Positions 30,724 to 41,526 of a stretch of DNA of 64,000 bases are shown here, piece by piece (the stretch's first letter is position 1; each line of letters begins with the position of its first letter). The notes under the pieces are model-generated. The model made no database searches. It was not told where the DNA came from and saw only the letters and a program-made list of their open reading frames with translations. This DNA is from Nothopassalora personata (taxonomy: Eukaryota > Ascomycota > Dothideomycetes > Mycosphaerellales > Mycosphaerellaceae). The position numbers were made by a program, and so were the translations under genes. The stretch spans positions 1,798,001-1,862,000 of the forward strand of contig CM066291.1 of assembly GCA_033816765.1 (NCBI GenBank). The letters are read 5' to 3'.

Positions 30724-31785
30724 TCATACTACTGCATATAGCGGCCGTGGCATTTCATTTCTTGTGAGGCTCGGTCGCCGCGTCTTAGGATCAATCTTCA
30801 AGCCCACATACGCTTCTCGGCGGGCTGGATTGCCCGTGGTGACAGACCAAGTCTTTAAGCCATACTGCTCGAACGTCAGACAGGGCATGTCTCGCCACCA
30901 CACCGTCACGTCAAAGAAAGTACTCACGTATGCAGCGATGGAATGGACCAGATAGCGTCCAAAGGCGGCGCCATGATCGTCAAGCAGACTCTCAAAGATT
31001 AGCTTGTCTTTCTCCAACGCCTGCTGCTCCTTCTCTCGCTTGCGCTCGTCTGACATGGTGCCGTTCCTGCCGACGAACACGATCTCTTCGTCTTCGCTGT
31101 CAGGGTCGATCAGACCGTCACTCTCCATCTGTTCCTGCTTCTCGTCCCATTGCTGCACGAAGCCGCGCACTTCCTCTTCGAGATTCTGCAGCAGGCCCTT
31201 TGCGCCACGAGACTTCTTCAGCTTGGCTCGCAATTCAGAGGTGACCTTTGCAGCAGCCGCCTCCGCCTTCGAAGCCGGCACTCTCGCCGCTTCGGCTCGT
31301 TTTTGACGATCCTTGACCGACTTCGCATACTGCGCATCCCATAGAGGAGCGAGTATGTACGGCACGCGGTGGACAGGGTATGTTGGCTGCACTTGCCAGT
31401 CGCTGGGGAGTGGCGGCTCGGCATGGGGGTTGTTCAGCAGGCGATCGTTTTCCCACCGTTGCCGCCGTCTGCTGCCCTCTTTGCCCTTGAGTAATGCTTC
31501 ACGCCTCTTCTGACTGTCGCGACGGATGGGTTCGCGTCGCTTGTACACGGTGTGTACAGCCTCGATCTTGGGTCGCGGTGGCGCATCCTGCACTGCAGCT
31601 GGGCGGTCGTCGAGAGGAATGTCGATGGGGACATGTGTCCCACGAACAGGTCGGGGCGAATCGGCAGAGATGGACGTCGCGCCCAGAGCATCAGCGACCT
31701 GGGACACTGAGTCTGCGGCTGTCCATGCTTCGACGCGTTCGATCGAGGTCGCGGGAGTGGCCAAGAGCTCGGGATGAATGGCCAT
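30724..31785 (-). CDS. R3H-associated N-terminal-domain protein
   Basis: A single exon encodes 353 aa. Residues about 80-170 (YKRREPIRRDSQKRREALLK, RRRQRWENDRLL, PSDWQVQP, YPVHRVPYILAPLWD) match the basic R3H-associated N-terminal domain. A charged coiled region follows (about 165-275), with an acidic DPDSEDEEIVFVGRNG stretch. The C-terminal 255-330 region has the length and position of an R3H nucleic-acid-binding domain, although a clear RxxxH core is not visible. A likely role is RNA or single-stranded DNA binding in the nucleus or cytoplasm (family inference). The frame is intact, ending PRPLYAVV. Confidence 0.82.
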   Translation of the reverse strand: MAIHPELLATPATSIERVEAWTAADSVSQVADALGATSISADSPRPVRGTHVPIDIPLDDRPAAVQDAPPRPKIEAVHTVYKRREPIRRDSQKRREALLKGKEGSRRRQRWENDRLLNNPHAEPPLPSDWQVQPTYPVHRVPYILAPLWDAQYAKSVKDRQKRAEAARVPASKAEAAAAKVTSELRAKLKKSRGAKGLLQNLEEEVRGFVQQWDEKQEQMESDGLIDPDSEDEEIVFVGRNGTMSDERKREKEQQALEKDKLIFESLLDDHGAAFGRYLVHSIAAYVSTFFDVTVWWRDMPCLTFEQYGLKTWSVTTGNPARREAYVGLKIDPKTRRPSLTRNEMPRPLYAVV

Positions 31786-32745
31786 TGCGGGAAGGGAGAG
31801 CAGAGGCAGTTGGTGGAACGGAGGGACGTTGACTTGAAGAGGACAAGAAGGAAACAGGCGATACGAAGCGTCAGGGACTCAGGGACCATCGATCTGGTCA
31901 TGCATCGCATCATTCATAGAGCTATCCATACCCGGCTGTGCGGTCATCGAATCTAGATAGTGCTCGGCCAATCAGGATCACGTACCAAGCAATCACTCAT
32001 ATCGATGACTGGCCTGCAGCCTGCGATGAGCCTTATGAGGTATTTCCATCTGCATAGGACTCCCCGTGCCGTGCAATCAAGGACAGATAGTCGACGACCA
32101 GAATGTGGAATCTGACAGAGTGCTGCCTGTTCGGATAGAACTAAGACTATAGAGCGCCCTCCTCATCGAATCGTCTGCGTTATATCTCGCTTTGCTGCTG
32201 ACGCCCGTCTGCATACCCGGACGTGCATAAGCCCATCACGACCAAGACCATCTCATGTAAAGTTAGCGTTTCACGGCATCGCCACGCGAGTACAATCGCG
32301 TCCGCTACTGCGTGTCAGCCATAACTTTTATGCATGCTTTGCGCCGGACATAAAGTGCATTGCTCAGCAGGAGCGCGACTCGTCGTTCCACCACGCCGGA
32401 TGAGGGCAATAGTGCTCGAGCTGAGCCAGGGACTGATCCTGCGAAGGATGCTCCAAGACAACGTGGATGCAGGTGGAGGTATTGGCACAGGCATTTATTG
32501 GGGTGCAATGCTTCCATGTCGGACAGCCGGTCTTGGACATTGGTAATCGACTCGATCCCGTAGCGAGTATTGATCTGTAAGTCGTGCCTGCAAACGAAGC
32601 CATGCAAGCGCAGTTTGTGGTATAAAGCAAGCGTGAACGCATGCTAGCTCGACAACCTCACTTCAACTTCAGCATCAAGCAACCCGTCTTCGACCAATAC
32701 TACCGGCTGAAGCTTCGGTACAACAGCAGCCTGCCTAGACACAAA
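31786..32745. promoter_or_regulatory. Divergent intergenic region, no gene seen
   Basis: This 960-bp spacer lies between the R3H-associated gene and the SDR gene. ORFs in it are short, overlap on both strands and lack domains. An in-frame upstream ATG of the SDR gene lies at 32641. Confidence 0.45.
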
Positions 32746-33670
32746 ATGAGCTTTCTTCAAGAGCTACCACGTCCGGTCAAGACATACCACACCGAGACCT
32801 ATGACCGAATCTCGCCGTCCAAAGCCCAGTTCAAGGGCGAGGGCAAGACTGTGTTGATCACAGGCGGCGCGACAGGTAAGCCCTATCATGCGAGTATCCT
32901 GCTAGATTTGCCCGCTAACTTGACCTCGCACAGGCATCGGCCTCTCCATCTCCAAATCCTTCGCAGAAGCAGGCGTCTCCCGCATCATCATCATCTCCCG
33001 CTCACCAGGCCCACAGACCGAAGCCAAACAAGCCATCGAGAAGGGCTTCCCCCACACCAAAGTCGAAGGCATCCAAGCCTCCGTGGCCGACCGCAAGCGC
33101 ATGCAAGAAATCCTCTCCTCCGTCGGACCCATCGACGTCCTCGTCCTCTCCGCCGTAGCCTCCCACAAGCACGTCAGATCCGCCGAAATCGACCCCTCCG
33201 ACTTCGACGAAACTTTCACCACCAACATCCTCGCCTGCTACTCCATCGTGCGCTCCTACCTCCAGCAACCCGCCCCTGCCTCAAAGACCGTCATCAACGT
33301 CTCCTCTGGCTCCGTACACGTCACGCTCCCCGGGCAGGTCGGCTATGGCCCTTCCAAAGCTGCCTTCCTGAATGTCTTGTCTGCGATGGCACAGGAGTAT
33401 AGTCCGGAGAAGGACGGGGTGAAGCTGATGAGTTTCCATCCGGGGGCGATCTTGACGCCTATGGCGAGGCAGGCGGGGTACGCCGAGGGTGATCTTTCAT
33501 GGGAGGATGAGAAGTTGCCGGGGAACTTCGCGGTGTGGCTTGCTGGGGAGGAGGCGAGTTGGTTGCATGGGAGGTTTGTGTGGGCGCAGTGGGATGTGGA
33601 TGAGTTGATCGACTTGAAGGGGAAGGCGGCAGAGGATAAGGGGTTTTTGAAGTTGGGGTTGAAACTTTAG
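32746..33670 (+). CDS. Short-chain dehydrogenase/reductase
   Basis: The exons are 32746-32875 and 32934-33670 (867 nt, 288 aa), with a 58-nt intron (GTAAGC...CACAG) that splits the glycine motif. The Rossmann motif TGGATGIG is at 39-46. The catalytic Ser168 (NVSSGS), Tyr181 and Lys185 (YGPSK) are all present. A PGAILTPMA block follows the active site. This is a classical NAD(P)(H)-dependent SDR; the substrate is not deducible. I chose the ATG at 32746 for its ACAAAATGAG context. An upstream in-frame ATG at 32641 would add 35 residues rich in Arg, Gln and aromatic residues, possibly a targeting sequence. Confidence 0.9.
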
Positions 33671-34696
33671 GTGGAAGCTATATCGGCTTGATTCTGAAGA
33701 AAGCACCATTGGTGTCGCCTTTCCACGTGCCATAGCTCGGTTATATCATTTTCGATGGCGTAGGCCCTACCATGCACTACGTTCTGCGCTCAAAGTGGTG
33801 CAGCGTTATCTCACGTCCTAGACCTTACCTCTATTGTATGAAGGATATTTGACGAGTACAAGCTTCCAGATTGAAACAATAGGGTAGATCAGTAACCACG
33901 TGAATTGCCACAGGGTGTAAAACTGTGATATATGGTGTGTGTGCCAAGTCCTGACTAACATGGCCACTAGTCACCTGATTCACAACAACCTCGAATTCCA
34001 CTCCAGCGAAACATCTTCGATTCACCTGCATCAGTACCAATTCCAGCTCAATTCATCATCGCATTCCGTATCAATCCTAGTTTATGACGTTGCCACTGTT
34101 CAAAAGCGAGCCGTAGACCTTCTCGCCTACGAGACTGACTGAATACCTTTACATCCGATTCAAACGCGATGTAAATGCACATTGGCAAGGTTGGAAACGA
34201 AGAAAATGTATTGGGCACGGGACCGTGGCTATAGGGAAAACTAGCAAACTGCGATGAGTGCCAATATGTGGCAAGAGATCAAACTGGGATGGGCCTGAGA
34301 CATACTGCATCTTCCTGTGCCGTCAATATATGCATTGACGGCATGGCGCATACGCATCTTCAGACTCCTGCCCTACACAACGCGGTCAACAAATATCCCT
34401 CAATATAGCTCTATTCACGACTGCCATTCTGTAAGTGAATGGTTCTGTAAGTGAATGGCCATCCCAAACCTCACCGGCAAATCCCGTTGCAACGTCCGAC
34501 ACATGCGCCTCGCTTAGCACACAATAGCACTTTTCTTTGTTATTGTCGCAGCAATGGAAGTGTCGAGAAATTACACCTGCCAAAAGTGGTTCCTTTCATC
34601 GTCAGTCATAAGACATTCCAAGACACTTTTTCACGATTGGAGAACTTGCGACTGCTCTCAACTAACAACAGGACTCGCATACGAGGAAGAGCCGCC
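33671..34696. other. Intergenic, no gene seen
   Basis: About 1 kb of ordinary sequence. The frame upstream of the coiled-coil gene stays open to 34451, but its content is not protein-like, and the better start is at 34697. A 15-bp direct repeat (CTGTAAGTGAATGG) occurs at about 34430-34458. Confidence 0.5.
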
Positions 34697-37600
34697 ATGG
34701 ATCCACAGATCGTGGAATCGATCATCTGGGGTCTGGGCTACGGTTTTGCGATTATTTCGGTTTGGGCTGTTGGGGCTCATTGGACTCTTTGGGAGTTTCC
34801 GTCGCCGTTAATTCCGCAAGAGGGGAACGACGCGCCACCGAGGGTGCGTGATAGGGGTACGCAGACAGATCCGACACGGGAGGATGGCTCGACTGGTCGA
34901 GACGAGCAGCAGAAATCGACAGATCCGCCGGAAGGAGATGTCGCGATTGGCGAAGAGGCAGAACCTAAGTCGATGAGTCCGCAGAACAAGAAGAAAGGCA
35001 AGAACCCTGATCGCTTTGGCCACCCGAGTGATCCGACGGACGCCGAGACAATCTCAAGGCTGCAGTACCAAATCATGACGCAGGGCGAGACCCTCAAGGA
35101 GCAGGGAGAGGAGCTAGAACGCTGCGAAAATCTCAGGAAGACGGAGCGGCAAAGAAATCGAGACGAAGGAGCCAAATTCAAGGAGAAGATAGCTAAACTC
35201 CAGAAGGATCTGGATGAGGCCCATTCTGGCAGCGACAGAACGCCGTATCGGGCTTCAGCTAGGGACGTAAGTGCATTGTCCGAGACGCAGAGGAAACTCG
35301 CGACTGCCAATAACAACTTGGAGGCAAAGCAACGGGAACTCCAAAATGTCGGAGCGGAGCTCGGCCGCAAATTGGCAGAGGAGCAGACCAAGCTCAGCGA
35401 AGCCGCTACTGCTCGAGATATCGCTCTTGGCGAAACCCGGAACGCGCGAACGCTTGCTAAAACAGCCAGAGAAGAAGAAGCTACCGCTAGGAATAAGCTT
35501 AATGCCCTCGAGCAGAGAAAGTCGACAGTCCAGGAAGATCTTACCGCTACCGAAGCTGATGTGGAGAAGAAGCGCAAGTCTCTCGATTCGCTCGACAAAG
35601 AGCTGAAGAGGAAGAGGCGCGAGGCTGAGCAAGCGCTCAGTTTGGAGGTGGATGAGCAAAAGCGCGTGCGAACCGCGGCTCATGAGGTGGAGCTCGTCGA
35701 GAAGAAGCGGAGGCACTTCATGGTACATGACGACGCCCTCGAGAAGAAGAAGCGAGAAGACTTCAAGAAACATGAGGATGCCTTGAAGGAAAAGAAGAGG
35801 ACCGACTTTGAGGCTCTCGACAAGGCAGTGGACGACAAGAGACGAGCAGACTTTGCAGAGATCGACAAGCAGTTCAAGAAGAAGCAAGACTTCCTCGGTA
35901 CGCTTGACAGCGACCTAGAGCAGAGACGGAACGAGATGACTCAGCTCCAGAGAGACATCGAGACCGCCAAGCGACGAGCGAACCAGGAGCTGGAAAATAC
36001 CAATGCCGCCAAGTCGAGAGTACAAGGAGAGGTCGACTCTGCGAATGCAACTCTGAACGCGACCAGGACATCGATCTCTGAAGCACAGCGGAAGCTTGAT
36101 GGCTTGAAAGCCGACGCGGAGAAGCAACAGAAAGACTTCGATGCTAAAAAGTCTCGGATCGAAAGTGAATACCTGACAGCATATAAAAGAGCTGACGATC
36201 AATTGCAAGGCGTCAAGGATCAGGTAGCAGCGGCCCAGAGGCAGCTTGAAGAGGTGCGTGAACAGGTCCGTCTGCAGCAGCAGCAGTCGGACAATCAGTC
36301 CTACAACTACATACCGCTTGCAAACGCAACGCCTGCCTCAAGCGCACAGGACCCGAGCTTTGACAATGCAGGGAACAGTCTCACAGCAAACGGTTTCCGC
36401 CCTCATGCCAATACGCAGCAACAAGCACCTCCCAATGGCAGTTTCTTCGGCGATACTGGTTCCAATACACCGCCGTTCGGAATCCCAGGCCAGCATGCTG
36501 TACAGGGCACCTCGGTTCAGCCTTCGAGTGGGTCAGAGAGCAATGAAGTGCCGGGGGAGAACTTTCACGGTCACAACGGAATGTCAGGCGTTGAAGAGGA
36601 CGATGTTATGGACATTGATGACATCGATTCGCGAAATCGTGCTGCGCCCAGCTATGTCGACTCAACCGCGTCGCAGCAGGGACCGGGCGCGTCTGCATCA
36701 ACTATGGCGCGCCCAACGACTGCTCCGCCACCTTCAGCGCCCTCCGAGATCAAATTCGTTGGGAAGAACTTTGGTATTGGTCACTTGCTGCAGCCAAGCA
36801 AGCAATCAAGCACGCCCGTGCCAGCGCAGACTGGGACGAACAACTTCAAGGACTTCCAGTCTCTGAAAGATCGATCAAAGGACGTGAAGCAGGCCGATGC
36901 CATAAAGCCTATCTTTGCGCCTATGCCTCCATCGAGGCCACAGCTGACTCCTCGATCTGCTCGACAGGCGCCTCAGGCCACTCTTGTGCCTTCTTGTTCA
37001 CAATCTACATTCAATTTTGGTGGCACTCCGACATCTTCAGGTCATGTTTTTGGACAGTCGACCCAGGCACGAATCCAGCAACAGCAGCCAAGTCCTCGAG
37101 AGGACCATTCGACGGGACAGGATCCAGCACAGGGTGTGAAGTCGTTCGAAGCGCAGCAAAGCGGCAAACGAGCGGTAATCAGACCTAAGGCCAGGCTCCG
37201 GCGAGCTGCACCCGCAGATGACGAAGTGAAGGGCTTCCTCAATGGAGAATATGATAAGCCCCTTGAGAAGCTACGCGATCGCTTCCATATCAAGGAAGGC
37301 TATGGCTTCGATACCAACTTCCTCGAGCAACTGCGTAGACTAGGATGGGCTGAAAAACCTTTACCTACCAACGAAGAGATCAGCGACTACTTTGGAGACA
37401 ACGGGGCTGGCGAAGACTTCCTGCCAACCGACGGAACAGTGCGCGAATATTACAGAGGTCGAGGTCAAGAGTCGGTTACTCTGAATGAACTCTGCGAGGA
37501 ATGGGCCATCGATGAAGTGGATCGGGAAAGACTCCGCTTGCAGGTGCAGAGACTTGGTCTGCTAGCTGTGGACTCCGTAGAGGTCAAGTCCCCGTCAGAG

Positions 37601-39061
37601 ATCGACGACGGTGGGAGAAATCACGACGATCACTCAGATGATCAAGTACCTAATGGAGGCGGAGCTGACGGCGCGGCACAGGGCGATGAAGACGAAGACA
37701 TGTCCGACGACCATGGATCGCCAAGCCAGCATCCAAACTCTGGGCATAGCGATACGGACAGAAGTGGCCACCCCCACCGAGTTTCTCAAAACGACGATGA
37801 ACAGTATTCGCCCGCAGTAAGCAGCAACAGTGACGATGCCCTTGAAGGCACCCACTCTGACCACGATGATCTGATGAATATTTTGGATGATGGGAGGGGC
37901 GGAGAGAATTTTGACGACTCTACAGAATTCAACGAAGCACTTCCTACAGATGATGAAGTGGAAGCCTATTTCGTCAGCAGGATACAAGAGGTCGAGGGCG
38001 ACATGCGCGAACTGGTAGTGACAATGTACGAGGTCTGCGAAAATTTCAATATCCCTCCTCAGGATCGCACACGCTGCAACAAGTTCCGTAACGCAATACG
38101 CTCAATGAGCTGGCCTGTCCTGCCTACAGACTATGAGGTGCAAGAGTGTCACACGGCGTACGGAACGATGACTACGTTGGAACTCTGCGGAGAATTCGAG
38201 ATCTTCAGTCATGTCAACCCGGCCCTCTACAAAGTATTCTGTGAACAGCTCCGGAGACTGGAGATACCATGTGACACTACCAGCGAGAAGAGCGACGAAA
38301 GCGGTGATGAAGATGATGAGGAGGACGACGACCACGACGAGAGCAGCATACCAAGCGGCAGCCAAGAAAAGTTCAAAGGTGACGACGAAGACCATCGTCC
38401 GAACGAGAGTAGCGATGGCGATGACGCCGCTGGCAGTGGAAGTGACGAGGACAAGATCCCATCGTACAAGGACACCAGGGACTCAAGCTCCCGGCGCGAC
38501 AAGACTGACCACCTCAGTAACAGAAGTCAAAGTCCTGAACTGATTAAGATTGGAGGAAACTCTGTCGCAGAAACATATATCCACAGCCCTTTCAACGGAC
38601 CAAACCCTTGGGCTGAATATCAGACAAGAAACGCCAACTATGCATCGACGCCATCGGCTCCCGTTGGTGGGTTGTCCTTCGTAGCTCCGAGCACGTCTCC
38701 TTATCCCACCCAGCAGCCTCGCACGAGCTTCCATCACGCTGCAACTGGAGTCACATACCATCCGAGCATGCCGACACCATCTCCCAACTACGGCCAGCAG
38801 TCCTCACCTTCGCACGTCCTGAAGGGAGGTATGAGTACATCGCCAACATGGAAACCGACAATTCCTAGCACATCTCCCTACCATGGTCAACAGCAGTCTC
38901 CGGCATACACTCGGTTTGATGGTGGAAGTACAGCGCAAACATCTGCTCGGACAGTTCCTAGCACATCTCCCTATTATGGTCAGCAGCCTCCCGCGGCGTT
39001 CCTTCGAGCGACTCAGGCTGCCAATTATGGAAAATCGAAGGAAGAGGGAAGTGGGATGTAA
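34697..39061 (+). CDS. 1454-aa coiled-coil protein with N-terminal membrane segment and repeated helical modules
   Basis: I chose the ATG at 34697 because it sits in a perfect GCCGCCATGG context. Residues 8-33 (IIWGLGYGFAIISVWAVGAH) form one hydrophobic segment. Residues about 110-530 are a long charged coiled coil with KKR/EEK heptads. Residues 530-820 are Gln/Ser/Pro-rich and disordered. Residues about 835-1200 contain a module repeated about four times. Each copy starts with (L)PTDxEVxxYF and ends with a helical L(C/R)xxF/W-I...LRRLG/E block. One copy is 833-880, others follow LPTNEEISDYF, LPTDGTVREYY, LPTDDEVEAYF and LPTDYEVQECH. The C-terminus carries imperfect PSTSPYxGQQ repeats. I do not recognise the family. 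A membrane-anchored tether or scaffold is plausible (inference). Confidence 0.82.
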   Translation: MDPQIVESIIWGLGYGFAIISVWAVGAHWTLWEFPSPLIPQEGNDAPPRVRDRGTQTDPTREDGSTGRDEQQKSTDPPEGDVAIGEEAEPKSMSPQNKKKGKNPDRFGHPSDPTDAETISRLQYQIMTQGETLKEQGEELERCENLRKTERQRNRDEGAKFKEKIAKLQKDLDEAHSGSDRTPYRASARDVSALSETQRKLATANNNLEAKQRELQNVGAELGRKLAEEQTKLSEAATARDIALGETRNARTLAKTAREEEATARNKLNALEQRKSTVQEDLTATEADVEKKRKSLDSLDKELKRKRREAEQALSLEVDEQKRVRTAAHEVELVEKKRRHFMVHDDALEKKKREDFKKHEDALKEKKRTDFEALDKAVDDKRRADFAEIDKQFKKKQDFLGTLDSDLEQRRNEMTQLQRDIETAKRRANQELENTNAAKSRVQGEVDSANATLNATRTSISEAQRKLDGLKADAEKQQKDFDAKKSRIESEYLTAYKRADDQLQGVKDQVAAAQRQLEEVREQVRLQQQQSDNQSYNYIPLANATPASSAQDPSFDNAGNSLTANGFRPHANTQQQAPPNGSFFGDTGSNTPPFGIPGQHAVQGTSVQPSSGSESNEVPGENFHGHNGMSGVEEDDVMDIDDIDSRNRAAPSYVDSTASQQGPGASASTMARPTTAPPPSAPSEIKFVGKNFGIGHLLQPSKQSSTPVPAQTGTNNFKDFQSLKDRSKDVKQADAIKPIFAPMPPSRPQLTPRSARQAPQATLVPSCSQSTFNFGGTPTSSGHVFGQSTQARIQQQQPSPREDHSTGQDPAQGVKSFEAQQSGKRAVIRPKARLRRAAPADDEVKGFLNGEYDKPLEKLRDRFHIKEGYGFDTNFLEQLRRLGWAEKPLPTNEEISDYFGDNGAGEDFLPTDGTVREYYRGRGQESVTLNELCEEWAIDEVDRERLRLQVQRLGLLAVDSVEVKSPSEIDDGGRNHDDHSDDQVPNGGGADGAAQGDEDEDMSDDHGSPSQHPNSGHSDTDRSGHPHRVSQNDDEQYSPAVSSNSDDALEGTHSDHDDLMNILDDGRGGENFDDSTEFNEALPTDDEVEAYFVSRIQEVEGDMRELVVTMYEVCENFNIPPQDRTRCNKFRNAIRSMSWPVLPTDYEVQECHTAYGTMTTLELCGEFEIFSHVNPALYKVFCEQLRRLEIPCDTTSEKSDESGDEDDEEDDDHDESSIPSGSQEKFKGDDEDHRPNESSDGDDAAGSGSDEDKIPSYKDTRDSSSRRDKTDHLSNRSQSPELIKIGGNSVAETYIHSPFNGPNPWAEYQTRNANYASTPSAPVGGLSFVAPSTSPYPTQQPRTSFHHAATGVTYHPSMPTPSPNYGQQSSPSHVLKGGMSTSPTWKPTIPSTSPYHGQQQSPAYTRFDGGSTAQTSARTVPSTSPYYGQQPPAAFLRATQAANYGKSKEEGSGM

Positions 39062-40140
39062 CCGGGCTGGGGACAAGCGGGAAAGCACGAAGAGTGAGTG
39101 ATGTTGCCAGGTTGCTCAAGCTATGGCGCGGCGCTTACACGGAAGCCTTCGAGCGCGAGAGAATTGTTCAGCTAATGGTAGGATTGGAGAAGCTTTCAGT
39201 TGTCGTGCAGGCAACTTGCTACTTCTGGTCTGTGCTGAAAGTAGAGCCGTACAATGATACAAATTCCGACTCGTGTTTTGTAGTGCATTGAAGCTTGCAA
39301 TCTCAGCCACTCGACAGATTTCCCGGACAGATTCCGTATCGCTGTGAGACCAAGGTACGCTGTCCACCGGACCTCTGTTGAGCGATCAGTACATTGGCAT
39401 CCTGTAGCCTGATAAGGTTGGTCCATGCATCGGTCTGGCGGCTGGACTTTAGTCATTTGTAAAGCTCACGCACGGGCTTGATTGTAAGTTCTTGAATTCT
39501 CGTTTATGGCCGTTGTTGAGGACAATGTTGGCGAGGTTGTGTATCGATGTGGATCGGGATGCTGTCACATCAATGAGGTAGTCCGGCGTCGGCAGGGTGC
39601 GGTAGAAACACGGCGGTCGTGAAAGAGCGCAAGGTACGAGGCGAGTGTTCTGGAGAAGGGTTGGGGTTGAAGTCAATCTGCTGGGGCATGCCTGCTATGT
39701 GACTTAAAAACATAGGCCGGAGGTCGTCAGAGGGACCGAGATGCACTTTCGTGATATGTCGTGTCCGTTGAAGATGTCAAACATGTCTTCAGTGATTGCT
39801 ATGCTATAGTGGGCCTCCATCCTCGTCCGTGATGTAGCGGGTGGCGATCATGTTGATGCAACGAGGTCGGTAGTCGACCTGTGCGAATACAATCTTTGCT
39901 TAGAGCGTTAGTAGTGATCTCGCAAGCCAGTCTTCAGCCACAGAGCCTTTCAGGCAATGTGGTCGTCTCTCATTGTATTCGACTCGACGTGGCTTGAGCA
40001 CAGTCAGCGCAGAGGCACATGTCTGTTCTCATGGGTTTGCTCGCCCACGGTGAACGAGATCTCTGGCCATGTTGTACGAACGTGTTCTAGGGGCGTGCCA
40101 CAATTTAATGGGCTCAGACGGTGGCCTAGGCTTACAAAAC
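39062..40140. other. Intergenic edge of the gene island, no gene seen
   Basis: Short ORFs on both strands lack domains. Sequence composition changes abruptly near 40140, where CpA/TpG nearly disappears and the transposon block begins. Confidence 0.5.
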
Positions 40141-41095
40141 CGGCAATTACGCTTATTCGAAATCCTCACTCGCTGCACTCGCTCTTCCTTAACAATAGTA
40201 TTAACAATAGCAATACTGCTACGACTACTGCTGCGACTCGCTATTGTCGCCTATAATCGTAGCGAGTCGCGGCGGTATTATTACTTCCTCCTACTACGTA
40301 GGTAAGCTAGGCTCCTTAATAATAGTAGATAGTAAGTATTAAGGAGCTTACTTTACTTACTATTGTTATATTGTTACTTACTTAGTAATAGCGGCGGGTA
40401 TATTAACTTCTACTACTATTACTATTTCTTCGACTCTATACTTATTAATATATATAAATCTAACTATAGACGACTTACTTAGCAATATTAGCCTTAGAAT
40501 AATAATAATAACAATAATAACGATAATAATAGCAATAGCGATAGTAATAGTACACCTAATCCGCGCTTACCCTTATAAACGCGGTTATTACTATAGCTTA
40601 CGATAGCGTAAGTGCGATTCCGACTCGTTAGGCGTACGTAGGTAGTCTAATAAACCTATAGTGTATACCGATACCCTCGTACTACCGATACTAACGATTT
40701 CTACTACGTAAGCGAGTCGATATAGGTATAATAGCTAGGAGACTCGTAGAAGATAGATAAGGGTAGTATAAAGGTTACGAAGAATAATTTACGTAAGTTT
40801 AACTAGGCTAGCCGTATTATAGAGACTAAAGAGGGTATATGTCTTATAGTAGACTTACTATACTATATATACTAACTCGTATTAATAGGTAAGCCGGCTT
40901 AGACGGACTACGATACGTGTAAGAGAGCTATTATACGCTATATAGTCTTTACTACTAATGCCGATAAGACTTACGCGTATTATAAGCATTACGCGAAGGC
41001 TCGCTATAACTCTCGTAAGTTAGTTAAGGAGTCTAGCGAGTCTAGCGAGTCTAGTAATAGTTTATTTAAGGCTATCGAGAGTGTTTTAACTACTA
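40141..41095 (+). mobile_element. Element C, left part (unclassified, RIP-mutated)
   Basis: This is a strongly RIPed stretch with runs of AATAATAATAACAATAATA (about 40490-40540). A plus-strand frame is open apart from RIP-type stops for at least 109 codons (40756-41095), with KTYAYYKHYAKARYNSRKL and a Ser/Glu repeat. The frame continues after element A at 53495. I recognise no domain. Confidence 0.5.
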
Positions 41096-41526
41096 ATGTC
41101 TACTAACCACCCTATGTAGGCCTGTCCGAGTTGTGGTGGTATAGAGCGGCGCTTATGTAAGTAGAGGTATTTGCCGGTCCCGGGACCGTGAAATTAGGTC
41201 ACGTAACGAGTAGCGCAGTAGCTAGATAAAATAAGAGGATTGGCGGACCTAAACCCCTATGCCCTCTACTCGAGAGGTATAAATTAAATTGTTGCCTTAA
41301 TGATACGCTTATAATGCTTAACTGCGTAGTATATATCTTAATAGCTATACTAGGTCCCGCTAGCTTACCTAAATGTCTAATTAAACCTAAATGAAATTGG
41401 GGCAAGTTAGACCTAAGGGACCCCCCTCTAAACCTAAGGTCGATATAACTAAACCTAAGGTCGACACAACTAAACCTAAGGTCGACATAACTAAATCTAA
41501 GGTTAACATAACTAATTAGTCGTTAA
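41096..41526 (-). repeat. 3' LTR of element A
   Basis: This LTR is 431 bp and pairs with 53059-53489. It contains an imperfect copy of the GCCGGTCCCGGGACCG palindrome (about 41173) and four copies of a 20-bp unit AACCTAAGGTCGACATAACT near its end (about 41433-41514). The internal side begins with TATCCTCCCCCATT, a purine tract on the minus strand. Confidence 0.9.
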
